Numbered from the stretch's first letter, positions 33,675-43,961 are shown. The stretch: 64,000 nucleotides of DNA from Terrabacter sp. MAHUQ-38 (GCF_014518425.1 NZ_JACVCU010000003.1:846523-910522); one strand, 5' to 3'. The notes: a model not told the origin generated them from the letters alone. Numbers and translations: made by a program.

Positions 33675-34385
33675 GTGGACAAGGCCGTGACGTGGACCGC
33701 GGGGCAGCCGTACCGGCCGTCCGGCGCGGTCGACCACGTCTTCCGGCAGCTGCGCGAGGCCATCGAGGACGGCACGTTTCCCGTCGGCAGCCGGCTCGAG
33801 GCCGAGGGAGCCCTCGCGACCCGGTTCGCGGTGAGCCGCCCCGTCGTACGCGAGGCCCTGCGCGGTTGCGCGGCGCTCGGCCTGACCGAGACGCGGGTGG
33901 GCCGCGGCACCTTCGTCGTCTCACGGACCCCGTCGGCCGAGGCACCCCTCGGTCGCTACTCGCCGCGCGAGCTGCAGGAGGCCCGTCCCCACGTCGAGGT
34001 CCCTGCGGCCGCGCTCGCCGCGACGCGTCGCACCGACGACGAGCTGGCGCGCCTCACCGAGCTCGTCGACCGGATGGCGCACGAAGAGGACTTCGGGCGC
34101 TGGGTCGACCTCGACGCGGCATTCCACCAGCTCGTCGCCACGGCGAGCCGCAACCGCGTCTTCAGCACTGTGGTGGCGGAGATCCGTGATGCGATGGCGA
34201 GCCAGTCCGGCATGCTGAACTCCCTCGAGGGCCGCCGCGAGGAGTCCGACGCGGAGCACCGCCGCATCGTCACGGCCATCGCCGAGCGCTCCCCCGAGCG
34301 CGCCGGCTCAGCCATGCGCGAGCACCTGTCCTCCGTCGAGGACGCGGTCGCGCGGTTCTTCGCCGACGACGCTCCGAACGCCTGA
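33675..34385 (+). CDS. GntR/FadR-family regulator
   Basis: A 236-residue regulator with an N-terminal GntR winged helix (VDHVFRQLREAIEDGTFPVGSRLEAEGALATRFAVSRPVVREALRGCAALGL). An FCD-type all-helical ligand domain follows (DLDAAFHQLVATASRNRVF, DAEHRRIVTAIAERSPERAGSAMREHL). GTG 33675 is preferred because TAGGAT lies seven bases upstream, overlapping the alternative ATG 33666; this fits a leaderless mRNA. It is followed on the same strand by asparaginase, aspartase and an asparagine permease, so control by asparagine or aspartate is a fair inference. Confidence 0.87.
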   Translation: MDKAVTWTAGQPYRPSGAVDHVFRQLREAIEDGTFPVGSRLEAEGALATRFAVSRPVVREALRGCAALGLTETRVGRGTFVVSRTPSAEAPLGRYSPRELQEARPHVEVPAAALAATRRTDDELARLTELVDRMAHEEDFGRWVDLDAAFHQLVATASRNRVFSTVVAEIRDAMASQSGMLNSLEGRREESDAEHRRIVTAIAERSPERAGSAMREHLSSVEDAVARFFADDAPNA

Positions 34386-34438
34386 CCACACGCCCCGAAG
34401 TCCCGCGGCGAGCGGCGGCCGTTTACCGAGACGCCCCC

Positions 34439-34467
34439 TTGACCTCGGTCGGCACCTTCCCTATGGT
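34439..34467 (+). promoter_or_regulatory. Promoter of the asparaginase operon, leaderless
   Basis: A TTGACC -35 element (34439-34444) and a TATGGT -10 element (34462-34467) are separated by 17 bases. The -10 ends six bases before ATG 34474, so transcription would start at or next to the A of the start codon. No Shine-Dalgarno sequence is present, in agreement with a leaderless transcript. Confidence 0.75.
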
Positions 34468-34473
34468 TCCGGC

Positions 34474-35493
34474 ATGGCCAACCTGTCTTACAGCCTTACA
34501 GCCAAACAGCAGGAGTGGCACGACCCGACGGCATCCCTGCCCGCCCACGTCCCGGTAGCCGTGCTGAGCAGGGGCCCACTCGTCGAGTCGGTGCACCACG
34601 GGTCCGTCGCCGTGACGGACGCGGACGGCCGGGCCGTCCTCGTCGCGGGCGACGGCAGCTCCCCCGTCTACCCCCGTTCGGCCCTCAAGCCCCTGCAGGC
34701 CGTCGCCGCGCTGCGGCTCGGGGTCGAGATCGACGAGCAGCTGCTGGCGGTCGCCGCCGCCAGCCACTCCGGCGGGCCCGAGCACGTCGACGCGGCGCGC
34801 CGCATCCTCGGCGCCCACGGACTCGATGAGCGCGACCTCCGCAACACCGCCGACCTGCCGTACGGCGCCCCGGAGCGCGAAGCCCTCCTCGCCGCGGGGG
34901 GTGGGCGCGGCCGGCTGGTGCAGAACTGCTCGGGCAACCACGCGCTCGTCCTCGCGGCGTGCGTCGTCGCCGGATGGCCGACCGCGACGTACCTCCACGC
35001 CGACCACCCGGTCCAGACGGTCATCCGCGACACGCTCGCCGAGCTCGCCGCAGAGCCCGTGGGACCAGTCGCGATCGACGGCTGCGGCATGCCGGTTCTC
35101 GGGGTGCGGCTGCCGGCCCTCGCGCGGGCGTACGGCCGGCTCGCCGTCGCAGACCCCACGACCGCGGAGGGACGCGTCGCCTCCGCGATGCGGGCCCACC
35201 CGCACCTCGTCGGCGGCGCCGGGCGCGACGTCACCGAGTCGATGGCGGCCGTGCCCGGGCTCGTCGCCAAGGACGGCGCCGAGGGCGTCCAGCTGCTCGG
35301 CCTACCCGACGGCACCGGCGTCGCGGTCAAGATCGCGGACGGCGCGGACCGCGCACGGATGCCGGTCGCCGTGGCCGCGCTGGCGGCTGCGGGAGGTCAC
35401 GACGCCGTCGTCTCCGCGCTGGCCTCCCTCTCCGTGGGCCCTGCGAGCCTCGGCACCGACGTCGCCGCCCGGCTCACCGCAGTTCCCTTCTGA
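34474..35493 (+). CDS. L-asparaginase, thermolabile Rhizobium type (Asparaginase_II family)
   Basis: A 339-residue cytoplasmic enzyme turning asparagine into aspartate and ammonia. It belongs to the family of Rhizobium etli ReAV, unrelated to classic type I/II enzymes. The S-x-x-K pair Ser69/Lys72 (RSALKPLQ) sits at the ReAV catalytic position, and AASHSGGPEHV, QNCSGNHA and IDGCGMP carry further active-site and metal-ligand residues. Length is normal. It opens a set with aspartase and an AnsP-like permease 45 and 83 bp apart, forming an asparagine-use unit after a GntR regulator. Confidence 0.9.
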   Translation: MANLSYSLTAKQQEWHDPTASLPAHVPVAVLSRGPLVESVHHGSVAVTDADGRAVLVAGDGSSPVYPRSALKPLQAVAALRLGVEIDEQLLAVAAASHSGGPEHVDAARRILGAHGLDERDLRNTADLPYGAPEREALLAAGGGRGRLVQNCSGNHALVLAACVVAGWPTATYLHADHPVQTVIRDTLAELAAEPVGPVAIDGCGMPVLGVRLPALARAYGRLAVADPTTAEGRVASAMRAHPHLVGGAGRDVTESMAAVPGLVAKDGAEGVQLLGLPDGTGVAVKIADGADRARMPVAVAALAAAGGHDAVVSALASLSVGPASLGTDVAARLTAVPF

Positions 35494-35537
35494 CCCAGCC
35501 AAACCCGCAGTCCCACCACTCCTACAGGAGGACGCCC

Positions 35538-36947
35538 GTGCCCCGTACCGAACACGACCTGCTGGGAGACCGCGAGGTCCCCGACGACGCCTACTGGGGG
35601 GTGCACACCCTGCGCGCCGTCGAGAACTTCCCCATCACCGGGGAGACGATCGCCGGCAACGCCCACCTCGTGCGTGCACTCGCCGCCGTCAAGCTCGCCG
35701 CGGCGCGCGCCAACCGTGACCTCGGCCTGCTCGACGAACGGCGCTGCGGCGCCATCGAGGCCGCCTGCCTCGAGATCCTCGACGGTCAGCACACCGACCA
35801 GTTCGTCGTCGACGCCATCCAGGGTGGCGCCGGCACCTCGACGAACATGAACGCCAACGAGGTGGTCGCAAACCGGGCCCTGGAGCTGCTCGGTGCGGCT
35901 CGCGGCGACTACACCGTGCTCCATCCGAACGACCACGTGAACCTGAGCCAGTCGACGAACGACGTCTACCCCACGGCCGCGAACATCGCGACGATCTGGG
36001 CGCTCGCCGACCTGCTGGGCTCGGTCGACCACCTCGTCGACGCCTTCCGGCGCAAGGCCGGCGAGTTCCACGACGTCGTCAAGATGGGCCGCACCCAGCT
36101 GCAGGACGCCGTGCCGATGACCGTCGGGCAGGAGTTCGCCGCGTATGCCGTGACGCTGGCCGAGGACCGCGACCGGCTCGCCGAGGCGGGCACTCTGCTC
36201 CACGAGATCAACCTCGGCGCCACCGCGATCGGCACAGGGCTCAACGCTCCCGCCGGCTACACGGAGGCGGTTCGCCGTCATCTCGCCGAGGTCACCCGGC
36301 TGCCCCTGACCACGAGCCCCGACCTCATCGAGGCCACCGCCGATGTGGGCGCCTTCGTCCACCTGTCCGGGGTGCTCAAGCGCGTCGCCGTCAAGCTCTC
36401 GAAGATCTGCAACGACCTGCGCCTGCTGTCGTCGGGGCCGCGCAGCGGACTCGGCGAGCTGAATCTGCCTGCGGTGCAGTCGGGCTCGTCGATCATGCCC
36501 GGGAAGGTCAACCCCGTGATCCCGGAGGTCGTCAACCAGGTCGCCTACGAGGTCATCGGCAACGACGTCACCGTGACCCTCGCCGCCGAGGGGGGCCAGC
36601 TGCAGCTCAACGCCTTCGAGCCGGTCATCGTGCACAGCCTGAACCGCAGCGTCACCCACCTCGGCAACGCGTGCCGCATCCTCGCCGACCGATGCGTCGA
36701 CGGCATCACGGTCAACGCCGACCGGCTCCGCGCCTCCGTGGAGCAGTCGATCGGCCTGGTCACGGCGCTCAACCCGCACATCGGCTACGCGGCCGCCACG
36801 TCGGTGGCCACCGAGGCGCTGCTCAGCGGCCGGGGCGTCGCCGAGCTCGTGCTCGAGCGGGGACTGCTGTCCGCCACCGAGCTCGCCGAGCTGATCCGCC
36901 CGGAGCGGCTGGCGAACCTGCCCGACCCACGACCGCAGCCCGCCTGA
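35538..36947 (+). CDS. aspA: Aspartate ammonia-lyase
   Basis: A 469-residue lyase giving fumarate and ammonia from aspartate. The fumarase/aspartase signature [11 protein letters not shown] is intact (about residues 317-327), as are [25 protein letters not shown] and [16 protein letters not shown]. Fumarase C is the close alternative, but the asparaginase and asparagine-permease neighbours favour aspartase. GTG 35538 follows AGGAGG. It supplies fumarate to the citric acid cycle from imported asparagine. Confidence 0.92.
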   Translation: MPRTEHDLLGDREVPDDAYWGVHTLRAVENFPITGETIAGNAHLVRALAAVKLAAARANRDLGLLDERRCGAIEAACLEILDGQHTDQFVVDAIQGGAGTSTNMNANEVVANRALELLGAARGDYTVLHPNDHVNLSQSTNDVYPTAANIATIWALADLLGSVDHLVDAFRRKAGEFHDVVKMGRTQLQDAVPMTVGQEFAAYAVTLAEDRDRLAEAGTLLHEINLGATAIGTGLNAPAGYTEAVRRHLAEVTRLPLTTSPDLIEATADVGAFVHLSGVLKRVAVKLSKICNDLRLLSSGPRSGLGELNLPAVQSGSSIMPGKVNPVIPEVVNQVAYEVIGNDVTVTLAAEGGQLQLNAFEPVIVHSLNRSVTHLGNACRILADRCVDGITVNADRLRASVEQSIGLVTALNPHIGYAAATSVATEALLSGRGVAELVLERGLLSATELAELIRPERLANLPDPRPQPA

Positions 36948-37030
36948 CCCGCTGCAGAGCCACCAGCCATCGCGTCGGCCTCCCGGTCGCGCATCCTTCC
37001 GATTCACCTGTCACAGAAAGGCGCCCAACG

Positions 37031-38572
37031 ATGAGCATGCCTGGAAGAACGACCCGGACGGCCGACGACCCACCAACCTCCACAGCCGACCGGCCCGCCG
37101 GTGGCGACACCACCATCGACCTCGAGCAGAGCGGTTACCACAAGTCGCTCAAGCCTCGGCAGATCCGGATGATCGCCATCGGTGGGGCGATCGGCACGGG
37201 CCTGTTCCTCGGCGCCGGCGGGCGTCTGGAGAGCGCCGGCCCGTCCCTCGCCCTGACGTATGCCGTGTGCGGCTTCTTCGCCTTCCTCATCCTGAGGGCG
37301 CTCGGTGAGCTCGTGCTGCACCGGCCCTCGTCGGGGTCGTTCGTGTCATACGCCCGTGAGTTCTACGGGGAGAAGGCCGCGTTCGTCACCGGGTGGATGT
37401 ACTGGCTCGTGTGGGCCACCACCGCGGTCGTCGACGTCACGGCCGTCGCCCTCTACATGAACTTCTTCGCTCGCTACTGGGCGCCCATCGCGAGCGTGCC
37501 CCAGTGGGCATTCGCCCTCGGCGCGCTGGTCCTCGTGCTGTGCCTGAACCTCGTCAGCGTCAAGGTGTTCGGCGAGCTCGAGTTCTGGTTCGCCCTCGTC
37601 AAGGTGGCTGCCCTCGTCCTGTTCCTCGGCGTCGGGCTCTGGTTCCTCTTCTTCGGCACGCCGGTCGCCGGGCACGACCCCGGCGTCGGCCTGCTCAGCG
37701 CCAACGGCGGCATCTTCCCGAACGGCGCACTCCCTGCGGTCGTCGTCGTGCAGGGCGTGGTCTTCGCGTATGCGTCCATCGAGCTCATCGGCACGGCCGC
37801 CGGGGAGGCGGAGAACGCCCGCGTCGTCATCCCGAAGGCGATCAACACCGTCATCGTGCGCATCATCGTGTTCTACGTCGGGTCGGTCGTGCTGCTCTCG
37901 CTCCTGCTGCCGTACACGGCATACAAGGCCGGGGAGAGCCCGTTCGTCACGTTCTTCGGCTCGATCGGCGTCGACGGCGTCGACACGGCGATGAACCTCG
38001 TCGTGCTCACGGCGGCACTGTCCTCGCTCAACGCCGGCCTCTACTCGACCGGCCGCATCCTGCGCTCCATGGCGTTCTCGGGCTCGGCGCCGCAGTTCGC
38101 GGCCCGGATGAGCCGCGGCGGCGTGCCGTACGGCGGGATCGTCATCACGGCCGCGGTCGCTCTCGTGGGCGTGTTGCTCAACGCGCTCGTGCCGGCACAG
38201 GCCTTCGAGATCGTGCTCAACGTCGCCGCCCTCGGCATCGTCGCGGCCTGGGGCATGATCGTGCTGTGCCAGATGCGGCTCGTCGCCTGGGCACGCGCGG
38301 GTCGGCTCGAGCGACCGTCGTTCCGGCTCTTCGGTTCCCCGGTCACCGGCTGGCTCACGCTCGGCTTCCTGGCCGCGGTGATCGTGCTCATGGCGTTCGA
38401 CCGCCCCGTGGGCACGTGGACCGTCGCCTCACTCGCCGTCATCATCCCGCTGCTCGCGGGGGGTTGGTTCGTTGCGCGTGACCGCATCCGGCGCATAGCC
38501 GCAGGCGAGACCCACCCGGAGCACGCCAGCCGGCAGCCGGTGGCCACCACCGCGGCCGTCGGGGACGCCTGA
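37031..38572 (+). CDS. ansP: Amino acid permease, L-asparagine permease-like
   Basis: A 513-residue APC-superfamily carrier with twelve predicted segments. The conserved start reads [30 protein letters not shown], and [27 protein letters not shown] is the helix 6-7 region. The pattern is that of AnsP/AroP-type proton symporters. A 50-residue hydrophilic N terminus precedes the first helix. Placement after asparaginase and aspartase argues for asparagine uptake. AAAGG precedes ATG 37031, and an imperfect hairpin follows the stop. Confidence 0.87.
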   Translation: MSMPGRTTRTADDPPTSTADRPAGGDTTIDLEQSGYHKSLKPRQIRMIAIGGAIGTGLFLGAGGRLESAGPSLALTYAVCGFFAFLILRALGELVLHRPSSGSFVSYAREFYGEKAAFVTGWMYWLVWATTAVVDVTAVALYMNFFARYWAPIASVPQWAFALGALVLVLCLNLVSVKVFGELEFWFALVKVAALVLFLGVGLWFLFFGTPVAGHDPGVGLLSANGGIFPNGALPAVVVVQGVVFAYASIELIGTAAGEAENARVVIPKAINTVIVRIIVFYVGSVVLLSLLLPYTAYKAGESPFVTFFGSIGVDGVDTAMNLVVLTAALSSLNAGLYSTGRILRSMAFSGSAPQFAARMSRGGVPYGGIVITAAVALVGVLLNALVPAQAFEIVLNVAALGIVAAWGMIVLCQMRLVAWARAGRLERPSFRLFGSPVTGWLTLGFLAAVIVLMAFDRPVGTWTVASLAVIIPLLAGGWFVARDRIRRIAAGETHPEHASRQPVATTAAVGDA

Positions 38573-38578
38573 CCCGTC

Positions 38579-38611
38579 CACTCGGTCACCCGTCACACGG
38601 GTGGCCGAGTG
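38579..38611. terminator. Hairpin terminator between ansP and the CinA-like gene
   Basis: CACTCGGTCACCCGT (38579-38593) and ACGGGTGGCCGAGTG (38597-38611) pair over 15 positions with one mismatch, around a CAC loop. It lies between convergent genes and could serve both. There is no U tract. Confidence 0.6.
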
Positions 38612-38639
38612 CGTCGTCCGGGTGCGGGGAGGCAGCGCG

Positions 38640-39377
38640 TCAGCCGGCCTGCAGTGCCGCCCTGACGCGCTCCTCCAGATCCGTCGGCGACGTGCAGTTC
38701 TCGGAGCAACGCACGTCCGGAGTGCCATCCACGTGGCGGACAGCCCACTCCTGGCCAGCCATGACAGGCTCGGCTGTTGCCGTCACGGTGCCGGGGCAGC
38801 CCTCCGTCGGACACGGGAAGCTGATGGTCTCCATCGCTGCCTCGGCGGGCTCTGCTCGGTCACTTCGAGAAGACGGGCGCGCCTCCGCCCCGGCAACATC
38901 CGCTTCCTGAGGCGCTTCCCGACAGCTCGCCACGAGGGCCCGTAGCGCCAGCTCCGTGGTCTGTTCGACGATGCTTGCCGGTTCACCGGTCAGATCATGG
39001 CGCTGGGCAAGCACTGAGGTTCCGCGCGCTGTGGCCAGCCAGACCGTCCCCGGAGGCTGCCCCTCCTGCGGGTTCGGACCGCCCACGCCCGTGACTGCGA
39101 TCGCGACGTCTGCGTGCAGCAGGCCGGCGACCCCCTGAGCCATCTGCCGTGCGCAGTCCTCGGTCACGACCGGACCGCGATCCACGCCCAGGACCTCGTA
39201 CTTCACCTCCTCGGCGTAGGCGACAACTCCTCCGAGAAACCAGTCACTGGAGTCGGAGGCCGCCGCCAGTCGTCCGGAGATCTCACCGCCCGTCAGTGAC
39301 TCGGCAACCGCCACCCGCAGGCCGCGCTGCAGGGCCAGCTCGGCGACCTCCTGTGCCAGTTGATCGGACATCCCCAT
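38640..39377 (-). CDS. CinA-type nicotinamide-nucleotide amidase with Cys-containing C-terminal extension
   Basis: A 245-residue protein. Residues 1-160 are a CinA C-terminal (PncC) domain, which deamidates NMN: RVAVAESLTGGEISGRL, VVAYAEEVKYEVLGV, AIAVTGVGGPNPQEGQPPGTVWLA. After a charged linker comes an 80-residue tail with Cys pairs in PCPTEGCPG and RCSENC, resembling a zinc ribbon. Most single-domain PncC proteins end near residue 165, so the tail is unusual. ATG 39377 follows GGGAGG. Downstream on this strand is the hairpin shared with ansP. Confidence 0.8.
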   Translation of the reverse strand: MGMSDQLAQEVAELALQRGLRVAVAESLTGGEISGRLAAASDSSDWFLGGVVAYAEEVKYEVLGVDRGPVVTEDCARQMAQGVAGLLHADVAIAVTGVGGPNPQEGQPPGTVWLATARGTSVLAQRHDLTGEPASIVEQTTELALRALVASCREAPQEADVAGAEARPSSRSDRAEPAEAAMETISFPCPTEGCPGTVTATAEPVMAGQEWAVRHVDGTPDVRCSENCTSPTDLEERVRAALQAG

Positions 39378-39411
39378 CGAACCTCCCGCTCAGAACGTCT
39401 GGTCAGTCCTC

Positions 39412-39985
39412 CCGTGCCCCATCTGTGGCCGCGACAAACACGTGCGGCACAACCTCAGCGACAGGATCCGGTGGAGCGTGCGGGTGGAGATGTCGAGCTG
39501 TGCCGTCCGGAGCCATCGCCACGTGGTCGTCAGGTCCTTGCCGGCGATGCGCTCGAAGAGCCTGACCGGCATGGGAAAGCTGCGAGGTCGGTGGCCGGCG
39601 ACGGCGAGCTTGGAGTCCCACGAACCGACGCCCGTCACCTGCCCGTTGATCCCGGCCGCGCCTTACACCACATGCTGCACGCCGGCGCCCGCGGCCGCGT
39701 CCGCGACGTTGCGTCCCTGCCGGACCTCCGCCTCCAGGCTGCTCGTCATCGGGTTCTGCACGTTGAAGACTCCGTAGGCGCCGTCGAACGCCTGCCGCAG
39801 GGACTGGACGTCCTCGGCGTCCACCCGGTGGAGCTCTGCCCCTCGCTCACGAAGCGCCCGCGACGCATCGCTGGACGGGTCCCGACTGAGCGCGCGCACG
39901 TGCCAGCCGTCCTCGAGCAGGTGGCGGGCCACGGCCGAACCCTGCCGCCCGGTCGCGCCGACCACGGCCACCACCGCAGCCGGGC
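39412..39985 (-). pseudogene. NmrA-family NAD(P)-binding protein, decayed
   Basis: On the minus strand the N-terminal half is clear: VAVVGATGRQGSAVARHLLEDGW, GVFNVQNPM and EVRQGRNVADAAAGAGVQHVV, then a stop (39663-39665) where the family continues. In another frame just downstream, TGVGSWDSKLAV matches the usual next stretch. It jumps straight to PMPVRLFERIAGKDLTTTWRWLRT, normally about 100 residues further on. So there is a stop, a frame change and an internal deletion. The edges are approximate. The intact protein would be a redox-sensing NmrA/TMR-type regulator or reductase. Confidence 0.75.
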
Positions 39986-40326
39986 CCCATCCGTGGGAAA
40001 GGTCATGACGCAGTCTGACAGGACCAGCCCAAGAGGATGAGGAGTTCACCCGTCGCTGGCAGTCGGTCACACTGGGCACGGCCCTTCTCGTACTCCCCCC
40101 GCGACGTCCTGGCCAGCGGAGACCCCCTCCACGAGATGCCCGGCGACCAGGACGCCGACGGCACCGTACCCGCCGACGACGCGCTACTCACCTGATCGGT
40201 CGAGGCAATGCTTGGGGGCGCGCGACCGCAAAGTCCCCGTGGTGGGTAGGTGGTTGCCGGCGGCGTCGTCTCCCGGACCTTCCCCTGGGATCCGTGACGA
40301 GGCGACGCCGTCCCGGGCCGAGCGCC

Positions 40327-40803
40327 TCAGGCGCGCCCCTCGAAGGACGCCGCCAGTGCGTCCATCGTGGCCGTGCGTTCTCTCACGGCGATCCAGCGCA
40401 GCAGCGGAGTCACGACCCGGTAGAGCCCGTGGGTGTGCAAGCTCGCCTGGTGGCGCACGAGCGTGGTGTCGTCGTCCGTGACCTCGAGCCGGTAGCCGGG
40501 CCAGCCCTCGACCTTGACCTTGCCCGCCTTGGAGCTGTCCCACCAGTGATACACCAGCCGGTGAGGCCGATCGAACTCGACGACTTCGCCGGGCGTCGGA
40601 CCGAAGGAGGTCTGGTCGAGGTAGGTCGTGCCGAGGGTCGGCTCTCCGGGTGACGTCTGTCGGGTGCCCCGCAGGATGCTGCCCTTGCCCGGCATCCAGT
40701 CGTTGTGTCCTTCGATGTCGGCCAGGCGAGCGAAGACCTGCTCGATCGGTCCACGGATCTGGCGTACCACCTCGAACTCGACGATGCCCACGAGCGTCAC
40801 CAT
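40327..40803 (-). CDS. SRPBCC-family (polyketide cyclase-like) protein
   Basis: A 158-residue START/SRPBCC-fold protein: VEFEVVRQIRGPIEQVFARLADIEGHNDWMPGKG, YLDQTSFGPTPGEVVEFDRPHRLVYHWWDSSKAGK and a long C-terminal helix ending MDALAASFEGR. These small proteins bind hydrophobic ligands in a deep cavity; the ligand is unknown. ATG 40803 (MVTLVGIVEFEV) is the most sensible start, though no good ribosome site is seen and the frame stays open further upstream. Its neighbours are decayed remnants and a subtilase. Confidence 0.75.
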   Translation of the reverse strand: MVTLVGIVEFEVVRQIRGPIEQVFARLADIEGHNDWMPGKGSILRGTRQTSPGEPTLGTTYLDQTSFGPTPGEVVEFDRPHRLVYHWWDSSKAGKVKVEGWPGYRLEVTDDDTTLVRHQASLHTHGLYRVVTPLLRWIAVRERTATMDALAASFEGRA

Positions 40804-41015
40804 CGCGTGGTGCGGCACCGACGTCAAGACCGTCGACTGCACAACCCGAGGCGGTGCCGGGAGCCCATCCGGCTCCAGCAGCCAGATGCGCTGGGTGCAC
40901 GAGGTGCTCAAAGAGCACAAATTTTCACGTCCGAAGTGCTGACAGCCGTGGGTCTTCAGGTGAGAATCGCGATGGATGCCCGATCGGGCTCCACGACCTC
41001 CCTTAGGTGGCTGTG

Positions 41016-43955
41016 ATGAGAATCAGTTCTACAGGCCGAGTCAGGGCAAGGCGGCTGGGTGCCGTGTCCGTCGTGGCCACCGCGGCATTGGCCGCAGCCC
41101 CGCTCGCGACAACCGGTGTTGCGGCAATCGCCGCCCCAACGGAGACCGCCGCAAACGGCGCGGGGCGCTACATCGTCACGTTCGTCGACGACCCCGTCGC
41201 GTCGTACGACGGCTACGAGCCGGGCTTCGCGGCCACGAGGCCCGCGCGAGGAAAGAAGCTGGATCCCGGCAACGCGGCCGTGCGGTCGTGGAAGGCACAC
41301 CTCACGTCCAAGCACGACGCGGCCCTTGCCAGGGTCGGCGCCAGCAAGATCTACGACTACACGGTCACCAACAACGGTGTCGCCGCCGACCTCACCGCGC
41401 AGCAGGCGTCGGCCCTCGCCAAGCAGGCGGGTGTGCTCACCCTGACGAAGGATGCGCTCTCACAGCCGACCACGACCGTCTCTCCCGAATACCTTGGCCT
41501 CAGCGCCGCTGGTGGCTTCTGGAGCCAGCTCGGGGGCCAGGCCAAGGCCGGCGCGGGCCTCGTGATCGGCGTCATCGACAGCGGCATCTGGCCGGAGAAC
41601 CCTTCCTTCTCAGGGGCGAAGATCACGCCGCGACCGGCGAACTGGCACGGAACGTGCGTGGCCGGCGAGAACTTCCAGGTCTCGCTGTGCAACAACAAGC
41701 TCGTCGGCGCCCGCTACTACGTCGCAGGGTTCGGCAAGAAGAGCATCGCCAAGGAGGAGTTCCTCTCGCCCCGCGACGGCTCGGGCCACGGCTCCCACAC
41801 GGCATCGACGGCTGCCGGCAACGGTGGGGTCAAGGTGACGATCGACGGCAACTCCATCGGCACCGCCTCGGGCATGGCACCGGGCGCGAGCATCGCCGCG
41901 TACAAGGTCTGCTGGGAGGGTGAGCCCGGCGTCGCCGCCGGTTGCTACAACTCCGACAGCGTCGCGGCGATCAACGATGCGGTCCTCGACGGCGTCGACG
42001 TCATGAACTACTCGATCGGCGGCAGCTCCGAGTCCTCGGTGCTCGACCCGGTCGCGCAGGCCTTCCGCGGAGCGTCCAACGCCGGAGTCTTCGTCGCCAA
42101 CTCCGCCGGCAACAGCGGCCCCGGCGCAAGCACGCTCGACCACCCGGCCCCCTGGGTGACCACGGTTGCCGCCGCAACCTACCGTCGCGCCTTCCAGGCT
42201 GTCGAGCTCGGCAACGGAGCCCGCTACGTCGGCGCCTCGACGACCGGCCCACTTCCGACGCCGACGTCCCTCGTGAACGCCTCCGCCGCCGGCCTCGCCG
42301 GGGCTCCGGCAGCCGACGTCGCGCTCTGCTTCGCCGGCACGCTCGACCCGGCCAAGGTGGCCGGCAAGGTCGTCGTCTGCAACCGCGGCGTCAACGCACG
42401 CATCGACAAGTCGTTCGAGGTCAAGCGGGCCGGCGGCGTTGGCATGGTCCTGGTCAACACGTCGCCCAACTCGCTCAACGGCGACTACCACCCGATCCCG
42501 GCGGTGCACCTCGACGACGTCGACGGAGCAGCGGTCACCGCCTACGCCGACAACCCCGGCGCCACGGCCAAGATCGTCCCGCTGACGCCGGCCGAGCTCG
42601 CTGCGGCTCCGCAGACGCCCGAGATCACCGACTTCTCGTCGCGTGGTCCGTCGACGACGACGGCTGGTGACATCCTCAAGCCCGACATCGCCGCCCCGGG
42701 CAATGACGTCGTCGCGGCCGTCGCTCCGCCGACCAACCACGGCCGTAGCTGGGACTTCTACTCCGGCACGTCGATGTCGTCGCCTCACATCGCCGGGATC
42801 GGCCTGCTCATGAAGGACGCTCACCCGAACTGGCTGCCGTCCGAGATCAAGTCGGCCCTCATGACGACGGCTCGCCCGACGGTCTCCTCGGCCAACGACC
42901 CGTTCGCCCAGGGCGCCGGCTTCGTCAACCCGAACTCGGCGATCGACCCCGGCCTGGTCTACCCGACGACGGCCACCGAGTACCGGCAGTACCTCGTCAG
43001 CCTCGGCGTGCACTTCGCGCCGCCGAACGACACGCTCACGCCGGTCTCGGCCTCCAACCTCAACCAGGCGTCGATCGGTGTCGGTCGTCTGGCCGGCGTG
43101 GAGACGGTCACGCGTCACGTGAAGAACGTCGGCGACAGCAGCGAGACGTACTCCGCCTCGGCGAACGTCCCCGGCTTCACCACCGTCGTGGCGCCGTCAA
43201 CGCTGACGCTCGCCCCGGGTGCCGAGGCGTCGTTCACGGTGAGGTTCACCCGCTCCACGGCACCGCTCGGCACGTGGGCCACGGGTTCGCTCACCTGGTC
43301 GTCCGGCGCGCACACCGTGCGCATCCCGGTCGCCGTCGAGCCGGTCGCCCTGAGCGCTCCGGTCGAGGTCCACGCTGACGCGAGCGCCTCGGGCTCCGAG
43401 GAGTTCTCGGTGACGCCCGGATCGACGGGCTCGGTCGCGGTCGCCGTGAGCGGCCTCGTCGGGGTCACCCCCCAGGCCGACTCGGTCGCCACGGGCCCGT
43501 TCGACAGCGCACACCCGGCCGCCGACGCGGGGACGAAGGTCTACCACGTGACGGTTCCGGACGGCACCAAGGCGGCCCGGTTCTCCGAGGACTCGTCCGA
43601 CGACACGGCCGACCTGGACCTGTACGTCTACCGCGGCGGCACGCTCGTCGGCCTCTCGGCCTCGGGCTCTGCCGACGAGGAGGTCACCCTGGCCAACCCG
43701 ACCGCCGGCACCTACGACGTCTACGTCAACGGTTTCGCCACACCGGGGGGTTCGACGAGCTACGCGATCAGCAACTTCGTCGTCCCGACGGCGAGCGCCG
43801 GCAACGCGTCGGTCGCGCCGAACCCGTTCGCAGCGACCACCGGCGTGCCGACGACACTGACGGCGTCGTGGAGCGGCCTCGACCCGGCCATGCGCTGGTT
43901 CGGAGTCATCTCCTACAGCGGCGCCGACGACCTGACGTACCTGTCGGTCGGCTGA
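41016..43955 (+). CDS. Secreted subtilisin-like serine peptidase (S8) with PA and C-terminal domains
   Basis: A 979-residue exported protease. The signal peptide (about residues 1-40) is followed by an inhibitor-I9-like prodomain (RYIVTFVDDPVASYDG). The S8 triad is Asp188 (GVIDSGIWPE), His258 (GSGHGSHTAS) and Ser586 (GTSMSSPHIAG). A protease-associated domain (about 405-515) is inserted before the Ser, as in plant-type subtilases. After it come an Fn3-like domain and a pre-peptidase C-terminal-like domain (DLDLYVYRGGTLVG). The ATG stands nine bases after an in-frame GTG (41007). Two hairpins follow the stop. It probably degrades extracellular protein. Confidence 0.9.
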   Translation: MRISSTGRVRARRLGAVSVVATAALAAAPLATTGVAAIAAPTETAANGAGRYIVTFVDDPVASYDGYEPGFAATRPARGKKLDPGNAAVRSWKAHLTSKHDAALARVGASKIYDYTVTNNGVAADLTAQQASALAKQAGVLTLTKDALSQPTTTVSPEYLGLSAAGGFWSQLGGQAKAGAGLVIGVIDSGIWPENPSFSGAKITPRPANWHGTCVAGENFQVSLCNNKLVGARYYVAGFGKKSIAKEEFLSPRDGSGHGSHTASTAAGNGGVKVTIDGNSIGTASGMAPGASIAAYKVCWEGEPGVAAGCYNSDSVAAINDAVLDGVDVMNYSIGGSSESSVLDPVAQAFRGASNAGVFVANSAGNSGPGASTLDHPAPWVTTVAAATYRRAFQAVELGNGARYVGASTTGPLPTPTSLVNASAAGLAGAPAADVALCFAGTLDPAKVAGKVVVCNRGVNARIDKSFEVKRAGGVGMVLVNTSPNSLNGDYHPIPAVHLDDVDGAAVTAYADNPGATAKIVPLTPAELAAAPQTPEITDFSSRGPSTTTAGDILKPDIAAPGNDVVAAVAPPTNHGRSWDFYSGTSMSSPHIAGIGLLMKDAHPNWLPSEIKSALMTTARPTVSSANDPFAQGAGFVNPNSAIDPGLVYPTTATEYRQYLVSLGVHFAPPNDTLTPVSASNLNQASIGVGRLAGVETVTRHVKNVGDSSETYSASANVPGFTTVVAPSTLTLAPGAEASFTVRFTRSTAPLGTWATGSLTWSSGAHTVRIPVAVEPVALSAPVEVHADASASGSEEFSVTPGSTGSVAVAVSGLVGVTPQADSVATGPFDSAHPAADAGTKVYHVTVPDGTKAARFSEDSSDDTADLDLYVYRGGTLVGLSASGSADEEVTLANPTAGTYDVYVNGFATPGGSTSYAISNFVVPTASAGNASVAPNPFAATTGVPTTLTASWSGLDPAMRWFGVISYSGADDLTYLSVG

Positions 43956-43961
43956 CCCACA

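Noticed and set aside
40003..40194. Possible short gene ending SGDPLHEMPGDQDADGTVPADDALLT before a stop at 40194
   Set aside because: The end looks protein-like, but upstream codons in the frame are not, there is no start or ribosome site, and it lies among decayed remnants. It may be another gene-end fragment but cannot be supported.
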